Shown: positions 9,154 through 19,805, counted from the first letter of the stretch. The stretch is 64,000 nucleotides of DNA from Burkholderiales bacterium (GCA_035560005.1 DATMAN010000039.1:49459-113458); one strand, 5' to 3'. Made by a program: numbers and translations. Notes: a model not told the origin generated them from the sequence alone.

Positions 9154-9177
9154 GCCGTTCAGCTCCAACGGCTTTTT
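9154..9177 (+). terminator. Terminator-like hairpin on the strand opposite ahcY-metF
   Basis: GCCGTT (9154-9159) and AACGGC (9167-9172) form a 6-bp stem followed by TTTTT on the plus strand. The flanking genes are both on the minus strand, so it would stop antisense or read-through transcription, not the operon. Confidence 0.4.
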
Positions 9178-9215
9178 CTCATCACCCGTCAGTCGCACCC
9201 GCTGGTGGGCGCCTC

Positions 9216-10634
<1,419 letters not shown>

Positions 10635-10702
10635 CGACACTCTCCTTGTATTGAAGCGGAGCGCCGAAAAGACAACGGCGCTCCAAACCGTTTCAGGGTT
10701 CG

Positions 10703-10822
10703 TGAGCGCCGTTATTTCCTTTGCTGAGCCTGGCCCGACCACCAAAGGGACTTTACTGTCTCAACCTTATCCCACAGAGGCTACGGTCCCTTTGGTGGTC
10801 AGGTCGCAACGCTCCTCAGCGA
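10703..10822 (-). promoter_or_regulatory. SAH riboswitch of ahcY
   Basis: Read on the minus strand, the leader shows the conserved SAH aptamer parts in order: P1 arm GCTGAG (10820-10815), GAGCGTTGCGACC, then GGGCCAGGCTCAGC, which closes P1 (10734-10723), and AACGGCGCTCA (10713-10703), whose GCGCTC part can pair back with GAGCG as the pseudoknot. The variable P2 arm is enlarged by a perfect 15-bp hairpin (10737-10751 with 10786-10800). Binding of SAH is known to turn expression on in this class by exposing the ribosome site. Confidence 0.88.
10737..10800 (-). repeat. 15-bp perfect inverted repeat inside the riboswitch P2 region
   Basis: GACCACCAAAGGGAC at 10737-10751 is exactly complementary to 10786-10800, with a 34-base loop. 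It sits between the two conserved halves of the SAH aptamer and would extend P2 into a long stem. Confidence 0.85.
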
Positions 10823-10827
10823 GGGAA

Positions 10828-10856
10828 AGTATAGGCCAGTTGGCCTTTCTTGAAAA
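10828..10856 (-). promoter_or_regulatory. Sigma-70 promoter of ahcY-metF
   Basis: -35 TTTTCA (10856-10851), a 17-base spacer and -10 TATACT (10833-10828). The predicted transcript starts near 10821, exactly at the first base pair of the SAH aptamer. Confidence 0.75.
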
Positions 10857-11113
10857 CCCGCGCTACGGCCGCCACACGCCCGCGGCGCGGGGCTCGCAGA
10901 GGAGCGCAAAGCGCAGATTGGGGTAAGACCGCGATCGAGTGCTTGCGGCCAAGTGCTTCAACGTAGAGTGGATCCGCTTCTCGAGGGGCGAGATGCCAGT
11001 GGGTTGGTCGAGAACCGCGGTGCGGGCAGAGTTCTTCTTTGCAATTCTCCCGCTGCGCCCATGGCGCCCTGCGCGGTGAGGGTTTGTGCGGCCGTCAGGC
11101 CGCGCTTGCGCCG
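10857..11113. other. Intergenic stretch between ahcY promoter and metK
   Basis: About 257 bases with no open gene that looks real. A short GCGGCC/GGCCGC hairpin at 11088-11103 lies just after the metK stop but has no T tract. It may help end the metK transcript. I see nothing else. Confidence 0.5.
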
Positions 11114-12292
11114 TCAGGCGGCCGCGGTCTGCTTCAAGCCGGCGTCGGCCCTGAGCGCCTCGACCTTGTCCAGGTTCTCCCAGGTGAATTCCGGTTCGTC
11201 GCGGCCGAAGTGCCCGTAGGCTGCGGTCTTGGAGTAGATCGGGCGCAGCAGGTCGAGCATCTGGATGATGCCGCGCGGGCGCAGGTCGAAATGCTTGGCG
11301 ACGAGTTGCGCGATCTTCTCGTCGGGAATCGCGCCGGTGCCGAACGTGGTGACCATGACGCTGGTCGGCTTCGCGACCCCGATGGCATACGAGACCTGGA
11401 TCTCGCACTTCTTCGCGAGCCCTGCGGCGACGATGTTCTTGGCGACGTAGCGCGCGGCGTAGGCGGCCGAGCGGTCGACTTTGGACGGGTCCTTGCCCGA
11501 GAACGCGCCGCCGCCGTGATGGGCCGCGCCGCCATAGGTGTCGACGATGATCTTGCGGCCGGTCAGTCCGCAATCGCCGTGCGGGCCGCCGACCACGAAG
11601 CGCCCGGTCGGATTGACCAGATAGCGCACGTTGCCCTTGACGAGGTTCCTGGGCAGCACCGGCTTGATGATGCTCTCGACCACGGCTTCCTCGATCTGCT
11701 TGTGCTGCATCTCCGGAGCGTGCTGCGTGGAAAGCACCACGGTGTCGATCGCTTCCGGCCGGCCGTTCGCGTAGCGGATGGTGACCTGCGACTTGGCGTC
11801 GGGACGCAGCCATGGCAGGCGCCCGTCACGGCGCAGCTCCGACTGGCGCTCCACCAGGCGATGCGCGAGGTGAATGGCCAGCGGCATGTAGGTGGGGGTC
11901 TCGTCGCAGGCATAGCCGAACATCAACCCCTGGTCACCCGCGCCCTGGTCCGGATCGAGCCCCCGGCCGTCCACGCCCTGCGCGATGTCGGGCGACTGCT
12001 TGTCGTAGGCGACCAGCACGGCGCAGCCCTTGTAGTCGATGCCGTACTCGGTGTTGTCGTAGCCGATGCGCTTGACCGTCTCGCGCGCGATCTGCTGGAA
12101 ATCGACCATCGCGGTGGTGGTGATCTCGCCTGCCATCACCACCAACCCGGTGTTCACCAGCGTCTCGGCCGCTACTCGGGCGTACTTGTCCTGCGCTAAG
12201 ATTGCGTCGAGGACGGCATCGGAGATCTGGTCAGCGACCTTGTCCGGGTGCCCTTCGGAAACCGATTCGGAAGTAAAGAGGAACTCGCTCAT
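11114..12292 (-). CDS. metK: S-adenosylmethionine synthetase
   Basis: Makes SAM from methionine and ATP. The 392 residues from ATG 12292 ([18 protein letters not shown]) match the family length. A GTG four codons upstream is an alternative. Visible signatures are GHPDK near 14-18, the GAGDQG loop and the GGGAFSGKD signature. It lies upstream of ahcY-metF on the same strand, completing a SAM-cycle cluster, but ahcY has its own promoter. I see no SAM riboswitch in the 75-base gap upstream. Confidence 0.97.
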   Translation of the reverse strand: MSEFLFTSESVSEGHPDKVADQISDAVLDAILAQDKYARVAAETLVNTGLVVMAGEITTTAMVDFQQIARETVKRIGYDNTEYGIDYKGCAVLVAYDKQSPDIAQGVDGRGLDPDQGAGDQGLMFGYACDETPTYMPLAIHLAHRLVERQSELRRDGRLPWLRPDAKSQVTIRYANGRPEAIDTVVLSTQHAPEMQHKQIEEAVVESIIKPVLPRNLVKGNVRYLVNPTGRFVVGGPHGDCGLTGRKIIVDTYGGAAHHGGGAFSGKDPSKVDRSAAYAARYVAKNIVAAGLAKKCEIQVSYAIGVAKPTSVMVTTFGTGAIPDEKIAQLVAKHFDLRPRGIIQMLDLLRPIYSKTAAYGHFGRDEPEFTWENLDKVEALRADAGLKQTAAA

Positions 12293-12367
12293 TCGTTCGC
12301 CCACGCATCGCTCGGGAAGACTTGGCAGGATAGCAAACAGCCCGCGTCCAGATAAAGCAAATCATAC

Positions 12368-13204
12368 ATGCTGACCGGGTTGTTGCGGCTGCTCGGCCGG
12401 CTCCCGCTCTCCTTCCTGCACGCGGCCGGCGCCGCGCTCGGCTGGCTGGTGTATCTCTCGTCACACAACTACGCATCCAGGCTGCGCGAAAACCTCCTGC
12501 AGAGCGGTCTCTGGGCCGACGAGCGCGATTACGAACGCCTGCTGCGCGCCAATATCGCGGAGAGCGGCCGTGCCGCCGCCGAAGTCGCGGCGATCTGGTT
12601 CCGGCCGCAACAGGAGACGGCTTCCTGGGTGCGCGCCGTTCACGGCTGGGAAGCCGTGGAGCGAGCGCACCGGGATGGGCGCGGGCTGGTGCTGCTCACG
12701 CCGCACCTGGGCTGCTTCGAGGTGATCGCGCAGTACCTCGCGCTCAGGTTTCCCCTGACCGTGCTCTATCGCCCACCGCGCTATCGGCTGCTCGAAGCCG
12801 CCATGCGCGAGGGGCGCAGCCGGCCGCAGCTGCATGCGGCGAGCACCGATCTGGGCGGAGTGCGCGCGCTGCTCAAGGCGCTCAAGCGCGGGGAGGCGGT
12901 CGGCATCCTGCCGGACCAGGTGCCCGGCGCCGGTGAAGGCGAGTGGGCGGAGTTCTTCGGCCGCCCGGCGTACACGATGACGCTCGCGTCGAAACTCGCG
13001 CAGCGCACTGGCGCGGCGTCGTTCCTCACCCATGCGAGGCGCCTGCCGCGCGGTGCCGGCTACGAGCTTGCATTCGAGCCCTTGCCCGCGCGACAGCCCG
13101 GCGAATCGGCGGCACGCCACCTCAACCGCGCCCTGGAGAATCTGATCCGCCGATATCCGGAACAATACTTGTGGTCCTACAACCGCTACAAGGGGCAAGC
13201 GTGA
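12368..13204 (+). CDS. Lipid A acyltransferase LpxL/HtrB-like (copy 1)
   Basis: Inner-membrane lysophospholipid acyltransferase that adds a secondary acyl chain to Kdo-lipid A. The 278 residues have an N-terminal hydrophobic segment (about 10-31) and the catalytic H-x4-E motif at His113-Glu118 (HLGCFE). The ILPDQ segment near residue 180 is also typical. A second acyltransferase gene follows on the same strand after 162 bases. Which acyl chain or position each uses cannot be told from sequence. Confidence 0.88.
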   Translation: MLTGLLRLLGRLPLSFLHAAGAALGWLVYLSSHNYASRLRENLLQSGLWADERDYERLLRANIAESGRAAAEVAAIWFRPQQETASWVRAVHGWEAVERAHRDGRGLVLLTPHLGCFEVIAQYLALRFPLTVLYRPPRYRLLEAAMREGRSRPQLHAASTDLGGVRALLKALKRGEAVGILPDQVPGAGEGEWAEFFGRPAYTMTLASKLAQRTGAASFLTHARRLPRGAGYELAFEPLPARQPGESAARHLNRALENLIRRYPEQYLWSYNRYKGQA

Positions 13205-13309
13205 GACGAACGGCGTGAAGGCTGAGGGAGCAGACGAATGCAGTGCTGGAGTATCGGGCGGCGAGCGCACACAGGGGTGTTGTTCCCCGGCTGCTGCATG
13301 GGCCCGACT

Positions 13310-13366
13310 CGCGCCTCGGGCTTGTCGCCTCGCTTCTCGCCCCTTGCTCCTCGCGCCTCGATCCTC
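13310..13366. repeat. Short CTCGC-rich degenerate repeat before the second acyltransferase
   Basis: The plus strand carries CTCGCGCCTCGGG, GTCGCCTCGCTTCTCG and CTCCTCGCGCCTCG in succession, a loose (C)CTCGC repeat about every eight bases. It ends at the start codon region of the second acyltransferase, in an otherwise featureless 162-base gap. Confidence 0.45.
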
Positions 13367-14239
13367 ATGCTGACCCGCGTCGCACTCGCCGTACTGTGGT
13401 TGCTGCACTTCTTGCCGCGGACCTGGCTCGCCCGTCTCGGCCAGGCAATCGGTCTGGCCCTGATGGCCTTCGGTGCCGAGCGGCGCAACGTGGTGCGCAG
13501 CAATCTGCGGCTATGCTTTCCCGAACTGGACGGGCGAAAGCGCGCGCGCCTCGCACGGCGGCATTTCATGGCGGCCGGCCGCGCGCTCGCGGAAACGACG
13601 ATCGCCTGGTGGTCTCCGGCCGCACACGTGCAGGCGCTGGCGCGCATCGAAGGCCACGAGCATCTGCGCCAGGCGCTGGAGCGCGGGCCGACCATCGTGC
13701 TCGCGCCGCACTTCGTCGGCGTGGACATCCTGGCGATCCGGCTCTCCCTCGAGCACGACGCCATCTCGATGTACAGCCGCCAGAAGGATCCGCTGTTCGA
13801 CCGCTTTCTCGTCTCCAGGCGCACCCGGTTCCGGCCGATCCGGCTCGCTTCCCGCCAGGATGGCATCAAGCCGGTGGTACGTGCGCTGCGCGCGGGGTTG
13901 CCCTTTTTCTTTTTGCCGGACATGGACTTCGGCCCGCGTGACGCCGTTTTCGTGCCCTTCTTCGGCGTGCCCGCGGCCACGGTGGACGCCCTGCCCCGGC
14001 TCGCCGCCTTGACCGGCGCACGGGTAGTGCCCGTCGTCGTGACCCAAGGGGCGCCGGACGAGGGCTATGCCATCCGGTTCTTCCCGGCCTGGACCGGCTA
14101 CCCGGGGGGCGATCCGCTGCAGGACTCGCGCCGCATGAACCAGTTCATCGAGGAGCATGTCCGCGCCTGCCCCGAGCAGTACTATTGGCTGCACAAGCGG
14201 TTCAAGACCCGTCCGCCGGGCGAGGAGAGGTTCTACTGA
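13367..14239 (+). CDS. Lipid A acyltransferase LpxL-like (copy 2)
   Basis: A 290-residue paralogue of the preceding gene, with the acyltransferase motif in the H-x4-D form (HFVGVD, His115-Asp120), LPDMDFG near residue 185 and the C-terminal YYWLHKRFKTRP typical of LpxL/LpxM. I start at ATG 13367 (MLTRVALAVLW, leading straight into the membrane segment). An ORF open from 13238 would add 43 residues encoded by repeat-like sequence and is rejected. The stop overlaps the next start (TGATG). Confidence 0.9.
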   Translation: MLTRVALAVLWLLHFLPRTWLARLGQAIGLALMAFGAERRNVVRSNLRLCFPELDGRKRARLARRHFMAAGRALAETTIAWWSPAAHVQALARIEGHEHLRQALERGPTIVLAPHFVGVDILAIRLSLEHDAISMYSRQKDPLFDRFLVSRRTRFRPIRLASRQDGIKPVVRALRAGLPFFFLPDMDFGPRDAVFVPFFGVPAATVDALPRLAALTGARVVPVVVTQGAPDEGYAIRFFPAWTGYPGGDPLQDSRRMNQFIEEHVRACPEQYYWLHKRFKTRPPGEERFY

Positions 14240-14676
14240 TGTTTCAGAATCCCGACATCGGAGAGATCTGCGCCATGCTCCGCGAAGTGAAGACGATCGC
14301 CATCGTCGGGCTCTCCCCGCTTGCCACCCGTCCAAGCTACCGCATCGCGCGTGCGCTCCAAGGGGCGGGTTACAGAATCATTCCGATCCGCCCGCTGGTG
14401 CCCAAGGTGCTCGGAGAGCAGGCCTACTCCAGGTTGCAGGACCTGCCCGAGCCGGTCGATCTCGTCAACGTCTTTCGCGCTTCCCGGTTCGTCGACGGCA
14501 TCGTCGACGATTGCATTCATCTGGGCATCAAGCGCCTCTGGATCCAGGAAGGCATCGTCAACGAACCCGCGGCGGAACGCGCGCGCGACGCCGGCCTGCG
14601 CGTGGTCATGGACCGCTGCATCTGGCGCGACTACAACGGAATCTGCAGATCGCTGTCCGGCGACGAAGACCCATGA
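14239..14676 (+). CDS. CoA-binding domain protein (YccU-like)
   Basis: A small Rossmann-fold protein of the CoA_binding_2 family, 145 residues from ATG 14239. TIAIVGLSP near residues 18-26 is the nucleotide-binding turn. VDLVNVFR and the WIQEG segment are family hallmarks. Its exact role is unknown; relatives bind CoA. It overlaps the acyltransferase gene before it and the GNAT reading frame after it, so it is within one transcript. Confidence 0.85.
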   Translation: MFQNPDIGEICAMLREVKTIAIVGLSPLATRPSYRIARALQGAGYRIIPIRPLVPKVLGEQAYSRLQDLPEPVDLVNVFRASRFVDGIVDDCIHLGIKRLWIQEGIVNEPAAERARDAGLRVVMDRCIWRDYNGICRSLSGDEDP

Positions 14677-15196
14677 GCCGCGCGACAGCAGGGTGCCTGT
14701 GCCCGGTGTCGGGGCACGAGCTGCCCGCGATCGGCGCGTTGGCTCGCGAGATCTGGTACCAGTACTATCCCGGCATCGTCACCGTCGCGCAGATCGACTA
14801 CATGCTCGACCGGCGCTGCCGCCCCAGCGTCATTCACAGCCAGCTCGCCGCCGGCCAGGCCTGATGGATCAAGATTCACGTGCCGGAGGCGCTTGTCGGG
14901 TTCGCGGCCTGCGAGCCGGGTGCGCGCCCGGGTCGATCAAGCTCGACAAGCTCCATGTCCACCCGCGCCATCGCGGAAAGGGTTATGGCTCGGCCCTCAT
15001 CCGCCACGTCGAACAGGCGGCCCGGGCCCGGCGTTGCGGCGAAATCTACCTGCAGGTCAACAAGTACAGCAGCGGCGCGATCAACGGCTATTTGCGTAAC
15101 GGTTTCGCGATCAGCCGGGCGGTGAAGGTCGACATCGGCGGCGGGTTCTTCATGGACGACTACGTGATGGAAAAGGCCCTGACGGGCGAGCAATGA
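14673..15196 (+). pseudogene. GNAT acetyltransferase, broken by a stop and a frameshift
   Basis: Starting at ATG 14673 (overlapping the previous stop) the frame encodes MSRATAGCLCPVSG and then a GNAT-like N terminus (ALAREIWYQYYPGI). It meets TGA at 14862-14864, where Trp would be expected before WIKIHV. The same frame then continues with EALVGFAACEPG. Near 14925-14935 similarity jumps to another frame, which gives the acetyl-CoA site RHRGKGYGSAL and the C terminus (LQVNKYSSGAI, IGGGFFMDDYVM) to 15196. Two separate lesions mean either a decayed gene or two sequence errors. The intact protein would be about 174 residues. Confidence 0.82.
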
Positions 15197-15213
15197 CGGG
15201 GGAAGCGTAACGA

Positions 15214-16056
15214 GTGCGCCTGAAGTTCACCAAGATGGAAGGTGCCGGCAACGACTTCATGGTCGTCGACGCCACCGCCCAGCCGTTCAGGCTCGAACCG
15301 GTCCAGATCGCGATGCTGGCCGACCGGCACTTCGGCGTGGGTTTTGACCAACTGCTGGTGGTCGAGCCGCCGCGCACGGCCGGCACGGATTTCTACTACC
15401 GCATCTTCAACGCCGACGGCGGAGAAGTCGCGCAATGCGGCAACGGCGCGCGCTGTTTGGTGCGTTACGTGCACGACAAGGGCCTGGCCTCCAAGCGCGC
15501 CATTCGGGTCGAGACGGCTTCCGGCATCATCGAGCCACGGCTGGAAGCGGACGGACAGGTCACGGTCGACATGGGCGTGCCGCAGTTCGACCCAGCGCGC
15601 ATCCCCTTCGTGGCAGCGGCGCGCTCGCTCACCTACCGTCTGCAACTCGACGGCCGCGAAGTGGAGATCGCGGCCCTGTCGATGGGCAATCCGCACGCGG
15701 TGCAGGTCGTGCCCGACGTCGCGGCCGCGCCGGTCGCAACCGAAGGCCCCAAGATCGAGCATCATCCGCGCTTTCCTCAGCGCGTGAACGCCGGCTACAT
15801 GCAGGTGGTGGACCGCAGGCACATCGAGCTGCGAGTATGGGAGCGCGGCGCGGGCGAGACGCTCGCCTGCGGGACGGGGGCCTGCGCGGCGGCCGTGAGC
15901 GGAATCGCGCGCGGCCTGCTGGACTCGCCAGTCGAGGTGCACATGCGCGGGGGCATGCTCAGGGTCGCCTGGGCGGGGGAGGGCGAGCCGGTGTTCATGA
16001 CCGGACCGGCGCGCCGCGTGTTCGAAGGTGAAATCGAGGTTGGGACCGAAAGATGA
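15214..16056 (+). CDS. dapF: Diaminopimelate epimerase
   Basis: Interconverts LL- and meso-diaminopimelate for lysine and peptidoglycan. GTG start with GGGGAAG upstream; 280 residues. The two catalytic cysteines are Cys75 (AQCGNGARC) and Cys219 (LACGTGACA), and the N-terminal KMEGAGNDF is present. First gene of the dapF-DUF484-xerC set known from beta- and gammaproteobacteria, here linked by ATGA overlaps. Confidence 0.97.
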   Translation: MRLKFTKMEGAGNDFMVVDATAQPFRLEPVQIAMLADRHFGVGFDQLLVVEPPRTAGTDFYYRIFNADGGEVAQCGNGARCLVRYVHDKGLASKRAIRVETASGIIEPRLEADGQVTVDMGVPQFDPARIPFVAAARSLTYRLQLDGREVEIAALSMGNPHAVQVVPDVAAAPVATEGPKIEHHPRFPQRVNAGYMQVVDRRHIELRVWERGAGETLACGTGACAAAVSGIARGLLDSPVEVHMRGGMLRVAWAGEGEPVFMTGPARRVFEGEIEVGTER

Positions 16057-16694
16057 CAGGGGACGACATCGCGCAGTATCTGAGAGAGCATCCGGAGTTC
16101 TTCGACGAGCATGCCGAACTGCTGGCCACGATCGAAGTGCGCCATCCGCACGACGATCGCGCCATTCCGCTCGCCGAGCGCCAGCTCGTGCAGTTGCGCG
16201 AGCGCAACCGGGTGCTCGAGGCCAAACTGCGCGAGCTGGTCGCCTTCGGCGAGGAAAACGACCGCATCGGTTCGCGCTTGCACCACGCCACGACTGCCTT
16301 CATCCGGGCATCGAACCTCGACGAGTTGCTGCAACGGGTGTACTTTCACCTGCGGGAGGACTTCGCGATCCCGCACGTCGCGCTGCGGCTCTGGGGCGGC
16401 ATCCCGGGCGATCGGCCGGAGTTCTCCGCGGTCAGCGACGAAGTCAAGGCGTTTGCGGAAAGCCTGGTGCGTCCCTACTGCTCCCACAAGCCGATGTTCG
16501 AATCGGCGGGTTGGTTCGGCGAGTCGGCTGCCGCGCTGCGCTCTTTCGCCTACGTCTCGCTGCGGGAAGACGGCAGCTTCGGGTTGCTGGCGCTGGCAGC
16601 CGAAGACCCGCAGCGCTTTTATCCGGAGATGGGAACGTTGTATCTGCAGCGTCTTGGCGAGATCGTCGCCGCGGCGGTATCGCGCTACGCATGA
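16053..16694 (+). CDS. DUF484 family protein
   Basis: A 213-residue GAF-like protein of the DUF484 family, almost always found between dapF and xerC. The N terminus ([13 protein letters not shown]) and the coiled region with [10 protein letters not shown] are typical. Overlaps both neighbours by ATGA. Function unknown. Confidence 0.9.
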   Translation: MTGDDIAQYLREHPEFFDEHAELLATIEVRHPHDDRAIPLAERQLVQLRERNRVLEAKLRELVAFGEENDRIGSRLHHATTAFIRASNLDELLQRVYFHLREDFAIPHVALRLWGGIPGDRPEFSAVSDEVKAFAESLVRPYCSHKPMFESAGWFGESAAALRSFAYVSLREDGSFGLLALAAEDPQRFYPEMGTLYLQRLGEIVAAAVSRYA

Positions 16695-17623
16695 ACGCAC
16701 CGCGCATACCGGACGAGCCCGGTGCTCGAGCGGCCGACCGGCGGCTGAGCGGATTTCTGGCGTACCTGGAGAAGGAGCGACGGCTTTCGGCCCACACCGT
16801 CAAGAACTACGCGCGCGACGTTCAGCGACTGCTCGAGCTGGCGGAACACACCCCGCTGGAGGACATCCGCACGCATCACGTCCGGCGCTTCGTCGCCAGG
16901 TTGCACGCGCAGGGACTGCACGGCCGTTCGCTCGCGCGCCTGCTGTCCGCCTGGCGCGCTTTCTTCCGCTACCTGGCACGCGACCATGGTTTCCGGCTCA
17001 ATCCCTGCGGCGGGGTACGTGCGCCCAGGGCCGAGAAGCGTTTGCCGGCGGCGCTCTCGCCGGAGGAGGCGGCGCGGCTGGTCGAACTGCCGGAGCGCGG
17101 ACCGCTGTCGGTGCGTGACCGCGCCATTCTGGAGCTGTTCTATTCGTCCGGCCTGCGCCTGTCGGAGCTGACGTCGCTGTGCCTCGGCGACGTGGATTTC
17201 GCGCAGGCCACCGTTCGCGTGCTCGGCAAGGGCGGCAAGACCCGCATCGTGCCGGTGGGCCGCTTTGCGCTTGAAGCGCTGAAGAACTGGCTGGCGGCGC
17301 GAGTCACCCTGGCGGTGCCGGAGGAGCAGGCCTTGTTCGTCAACCAGCGCGGCAAGCGCCTCGGGGCACGGGGCGTCGAGGAGCGCGTGCGCGCGTGGGC
17401 GATCAAACAGGGACTCTCGAGCGGCGTGCATCCCCACATGCTGCGCCATTCCTTCGCCTCGCACATCCTGCAATCCAGCGGCGATCTGCGCGCGGTGCAG
17501 GAGATGCTCGGCCACGCCAGCATTTCGACCACCCAGGTCTACACCCATCTGGATTGGCAGCATCTGGCCAGGGTATATGACGTTGCGCATCCTCGCGCGA
17601 AGCGCAAGTCATCGAAGGTCTGA
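16691..17623 (+). CDS. xerC: Tyrosine recombinase XerC
   Basis: Site-specific recombinase that resolves chromosome dimers at dif with XerD. The 310 residues from ATG 16691 (overlap with DUF484) have an N-terminal SAM-like DNA-binding domain and the catalytic set Arg156 (SGLRLSEL), Lys180, His249/Arg252 ([10 protein letters not shown]), His275 and nucleophile Tyr284 (TTQVYTH). Placement after DUF484 identifies XerC rather than XerD. Confidence 0.95.
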   Translation: MNAPRIPDEPGARAADRRLSGFLAYLEKERRLSAHTVKNYARDVQRLLELAEHTPLEDIRTHHVRRFVARLHAQGLHGRSLARLLSAWRAFFRYLARDHGFRLNPCGGVRAPRAEKRLPAALSPEEAARLVELPERGPLSVRDRAILELFYSSGLRLSELTSLCLGDVDFAQATVRVLGKGGKTRIVPVGRFALEALKNWLAARVTLAVPEEQALFVNQRGKRLGARGVEERVRAWAIKQGLSSGVHPHMLRHSFASHILQSSGDLRAVQEMLGHASISTTQVYTHLDWQHLARVYDVAHPRAKRKSSKV

Positions 17624-17640
17624 TTGACCACGCAGAGATA
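17621..17640. repeat. Single arm of the ACCACGCAGAGA-type element
   Basis: TGATTGACCACGCAGAGATA follows the xerC stop and closely resembles the inverse arm at 1516-1540. No partner arm is seen in the 52-base gap. Confidence 0.4.
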
Positions 17641-17675
17641 ACCCGAATCGAAGTGAACTGGCAGCGAATGGCGAT

Positions 17676-18176
17676 ATGGCCGAAAAGCAAGGATGGCAGG
17701 GCAGGTTCTACGAGGACTTCGAGGTGGGCGACGTCTACCGTCACCCGCTGGGGCGCACCGTCACGCAGGTCGACAACATCTGGTTCACGCTGCTCACCCA
17801 GAATACCGCGCCGATTCACTTCGACGCGCACTATGCCGCGCAAACCGAATTCAAGCGCCCGCTGGTCGATTCGACGTTTACCGTCGCACTGGTCACCGGC
17901 CAGAGCGTGACCGATATTTCGCAGAACGTGTTCGCCAACCTCGGTTGGGACGAGATCCGGTTGCCCAACCCGGTGTTCGAGGGCGATACGATCTATTCCC
18001 AGTCCGAGGTGCTGGAAAAGCGCGAATCGAAATCGCGATCCAATGTCGGAATCGTCACGGTGCGCACCACCGGCTACAACCAGGATGGCACGGTGGTGAT
18101 CACCTTCAAGCGCACGTTCATGGTCTATAAGCGCGGCCAGGCGCCCCGGATGCCGCAACCGAAGATTCAGCCATGA
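17676..18176 (+). CDS. MaoC family dehydratase
   Basis: Hot-dog fold enoyl-CoA hydratase-like protein of 166 residues. The hydratase segment reads QNTAPIHFD (42-50), with His48 in the catalytic place. The position that is Asp in classic (R)-hydratases is Asn43 here. It resembles mesaconyl-CoA hydratase-type MaoC proteins, so a branched or methylated acyl-CoA may be the substrate. The stop overlaps the start of a protein kinase gene, an unusual partner. Confidence 0.8.
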   Translation: MAEKQGWQGRFYEDFEVGDVYRHPLGRTVTQVDNIWFTLLTQNTAPIHFDAHYAAQTEFKRPLVDSTFTVALVTGQSVTDISQNVFANLGWDEIRLPNPVFEGDTIYSQSEVLEKRESKSRSNVGIVTVRTTGYNQDGTVVITFKRTFMVYKRGQAPRMPQPKIQP

Positions 18177-19093
18177 GAACCCCCCGCCTGCAGAAGAGCG
18201 TCTCCGTTCTGCTGCGCAACGTCCAGATCCGCCAGCCGCGGCGTTTCCGAATGCCGGAGAAGGGCGAGGTAATCCAGAACCGCGAACGCCGCTACTACAT
18301 CGGCGAGCGCCTCGGCCAGGGGGGCTTCGGCGTGGTCTACGAGTGCGCCGACGACTGGGGCAACGCCCTGGTTGCGAAGGTGCTGCTGCCGCACGAGCGG
18401 CGCTACTCCGAAGTGCGCGAAAGCTGGCTGGAAGAGACGGCGAAGCTGCTGGAACTGCGCCATCCCAACATCACCTACGTGCACGACGCGTTCGAGTACC
18501 AGGACACGTTCTACCTGATCATCGAACGCTGCACCTTCCCGCTGCTCAAGGTCATCACCAGCATCGGCATGGAGGCCGACCGCTGGATTCCCTATCTCGC
18601 GCGCGACGTGTTGCAGGCGCTCGACTACATCCACTCCCAGGGCTACGTCCACAAGGACCTGCATCCGGGAAACATCTTCGTCACCGAGTTGCGCCAGCCT
18701 TCCAGCCTCTTCAAGCTCAAGCAGGTGGTGTGGTCCTTCAAGGTCGGCGACCTGGGCCTGACCCGATTGGAGTCCGATATCCGCGTTTTCCAGACCCTGC
18801 TCGCCGACTGGATGCTGCCCCCCGAGGCCATCGATCCTGACAAATTCGGGGCCGTGGGACGCCACGTCGACATCTACCAGACCGGCCTGCTGCTGCTCGC
18901 CATGATGCTCAAGGAGATCCCCTTCTTCACCAAGGAAGAGATCGTCGGCGGTATCCCGCAAGCGCTGGCGCAGAACCACGACTCGAAATTCGCGCCGGTG
19001 GTTGCCAAAGCCTTGCGCCGGCACGTGGAGTGGCGCATTCAGACCGCGCTGGAGTTCTGGCGTGAACTGTCTGCCGTGATGCAGGCGGCGTAG
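18173..19093 (+). CDS. Soluble serine/threonine-type protein kinase
   Basis: A 306-residue protein consisting almost only of a protein kinase domain. The Gly loop is GQGGFG (48-53), the ATP lysine Lys69 (VAKV), the catalytic loop HKDLHPGN (160-167, Asp162, Asn167), and the metal-binding DFG is DLG at 193-195. No transmembrane segment or sensor domain is visible. It overlaps the MaoC gene by ATGA. Substrate and role are unknown. All main catalytic residues are present, so it is probably active; no phosphatase or FHA gene is adjacent. Confidence 0.82.
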   Translation: MRTPRLQKSVSVLLRNVQIRQPRRFRMPEKGEVIQNRERRYYIGERLGQGGFGVVYECADDWGNALVAKVLLPHERRYSEVRESWLEETAKLLELRHPNITYVHDAFEYQDTFYLIIERCTFPLLKVITSIGMEADRWIPYLARDVLQALDYIHSQGYVHKDLHPGNIFVTELRQPSSLFKLKQVVWSFKVGDLGLTRLESDIRVFQTLLADWMLPPEAIDPDKFGAVGRHVDIYQTGLLLLAMMLKEIPFFTKEEIVGGIPQALAQNHDSKFAPVVAKALRRHVEWRIQTALEFWRELSAVMQAA

Positions 19094-19131
19094 CGCCCGT
19101 CCTGCGCGCGTGCGCTTTGGCCTTGCGCCCG

Positions 19132-19770
19132 ATGACGATGAACCCGATCAAATCGCTCTTCTGGTCCTTGCTGTTTGCAGGCACTGCGGTTGCACAGGGC
19201 ACGCCCGATCCGCAACACGCGTTGGCGGGCCGGGCACTCGTCGATGCGCTGCGCGCAGGCGGCCATGTCATCTATTTCCGTCATGCCGATACCGGTCCCG
19301 CCTACGGCGAGCAGGGCGTCGATCTGGCGCGCTGCGAAACCCAGCGCAACCTGAACGACAACGGCCGGGAACAGGCGCGCCTGATCGGCGCGGCGTTCAG
19401 ACAACTGAGGATTCCGGTCGGGCAGGTGCGCTCGAGCGAGTTCTGCCGCTGCAAGGAAACCGCGCAGATCGCTTTCGGAGGCTTCGAGATCGACCCGATG
19501 CTCACCGGCGCGAGCCGCTCGGCGGAGGCCGTGCCGAGACGGCAGCAAGGGGTCGCGGCGCTTGGCAAGATGCTCGCCACGTCGCCGGCGCCCGGCAGGA
19601 ACACGGTGCTGATTTCGCACGGATTCAATCTCTGGGACACCGAAGGCTTCCATCTCGGCACCCAGGGCGAGGCTGCGATCTATCGTCCCGACGGCAAAGG
19701 CGGTTACGTGCTGGTGGCGCGCCTTCTGCCGCGGCAATGGAGCGAACTGGCGCAAGCGCCGGCGCGTTGA
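19132..19770 (+). CDS. Secreted histidine phosphatase family protein
   Basis: About 212 residues of the phosphoglycerate-mutase-like histidine phosphatase superfamily. FRHADTG carries the catalytic His, and LISHGFN the second His. The N terminus MNPIKSLFWSLLFAGTAVAQ looks like a signal peptide cut after AQA/AQ, so the protein is probably periplasmic. ATG 19132 or ATG 19138 are both possible starts; a TTG at 19117 is less likely. Substrate unknown. Confidence 0.78.
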   Translation: MTMNPIKSLFWSLLFAGTAVAQGTPDPQHALAGRALVDALRAGGHVIYFRHADTGPAYGEQGVDLARCETQRNLNDNGREQARLIGAAFRQLRIPVGQVRSSEFCRCKETAQIAFGGFEIDPMLTGASRSAEAVPRRQQGVAALGKMLATSPAPGRNTVLISHGFNLWDTEGFHLGTQGEAAIYRPDGKGGYVLVARLLPRQWSELAQAPAR

Positions 19771-19805
19771 TCCGTCGCGGGGGCGCGAATCCCTGTGGTG
19801 ACGAT

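Noticed and set aside
11088..11103. Intrinsic terminator of metK
   Set aside because: The GCGGCC/GGCCGC stem is not followed by a T tract on the minus strand.
12293..12367. SAM riboswitch before metK
   Set aside because: The 75-base divergent gap lacks any conserved SAM aptamer core.
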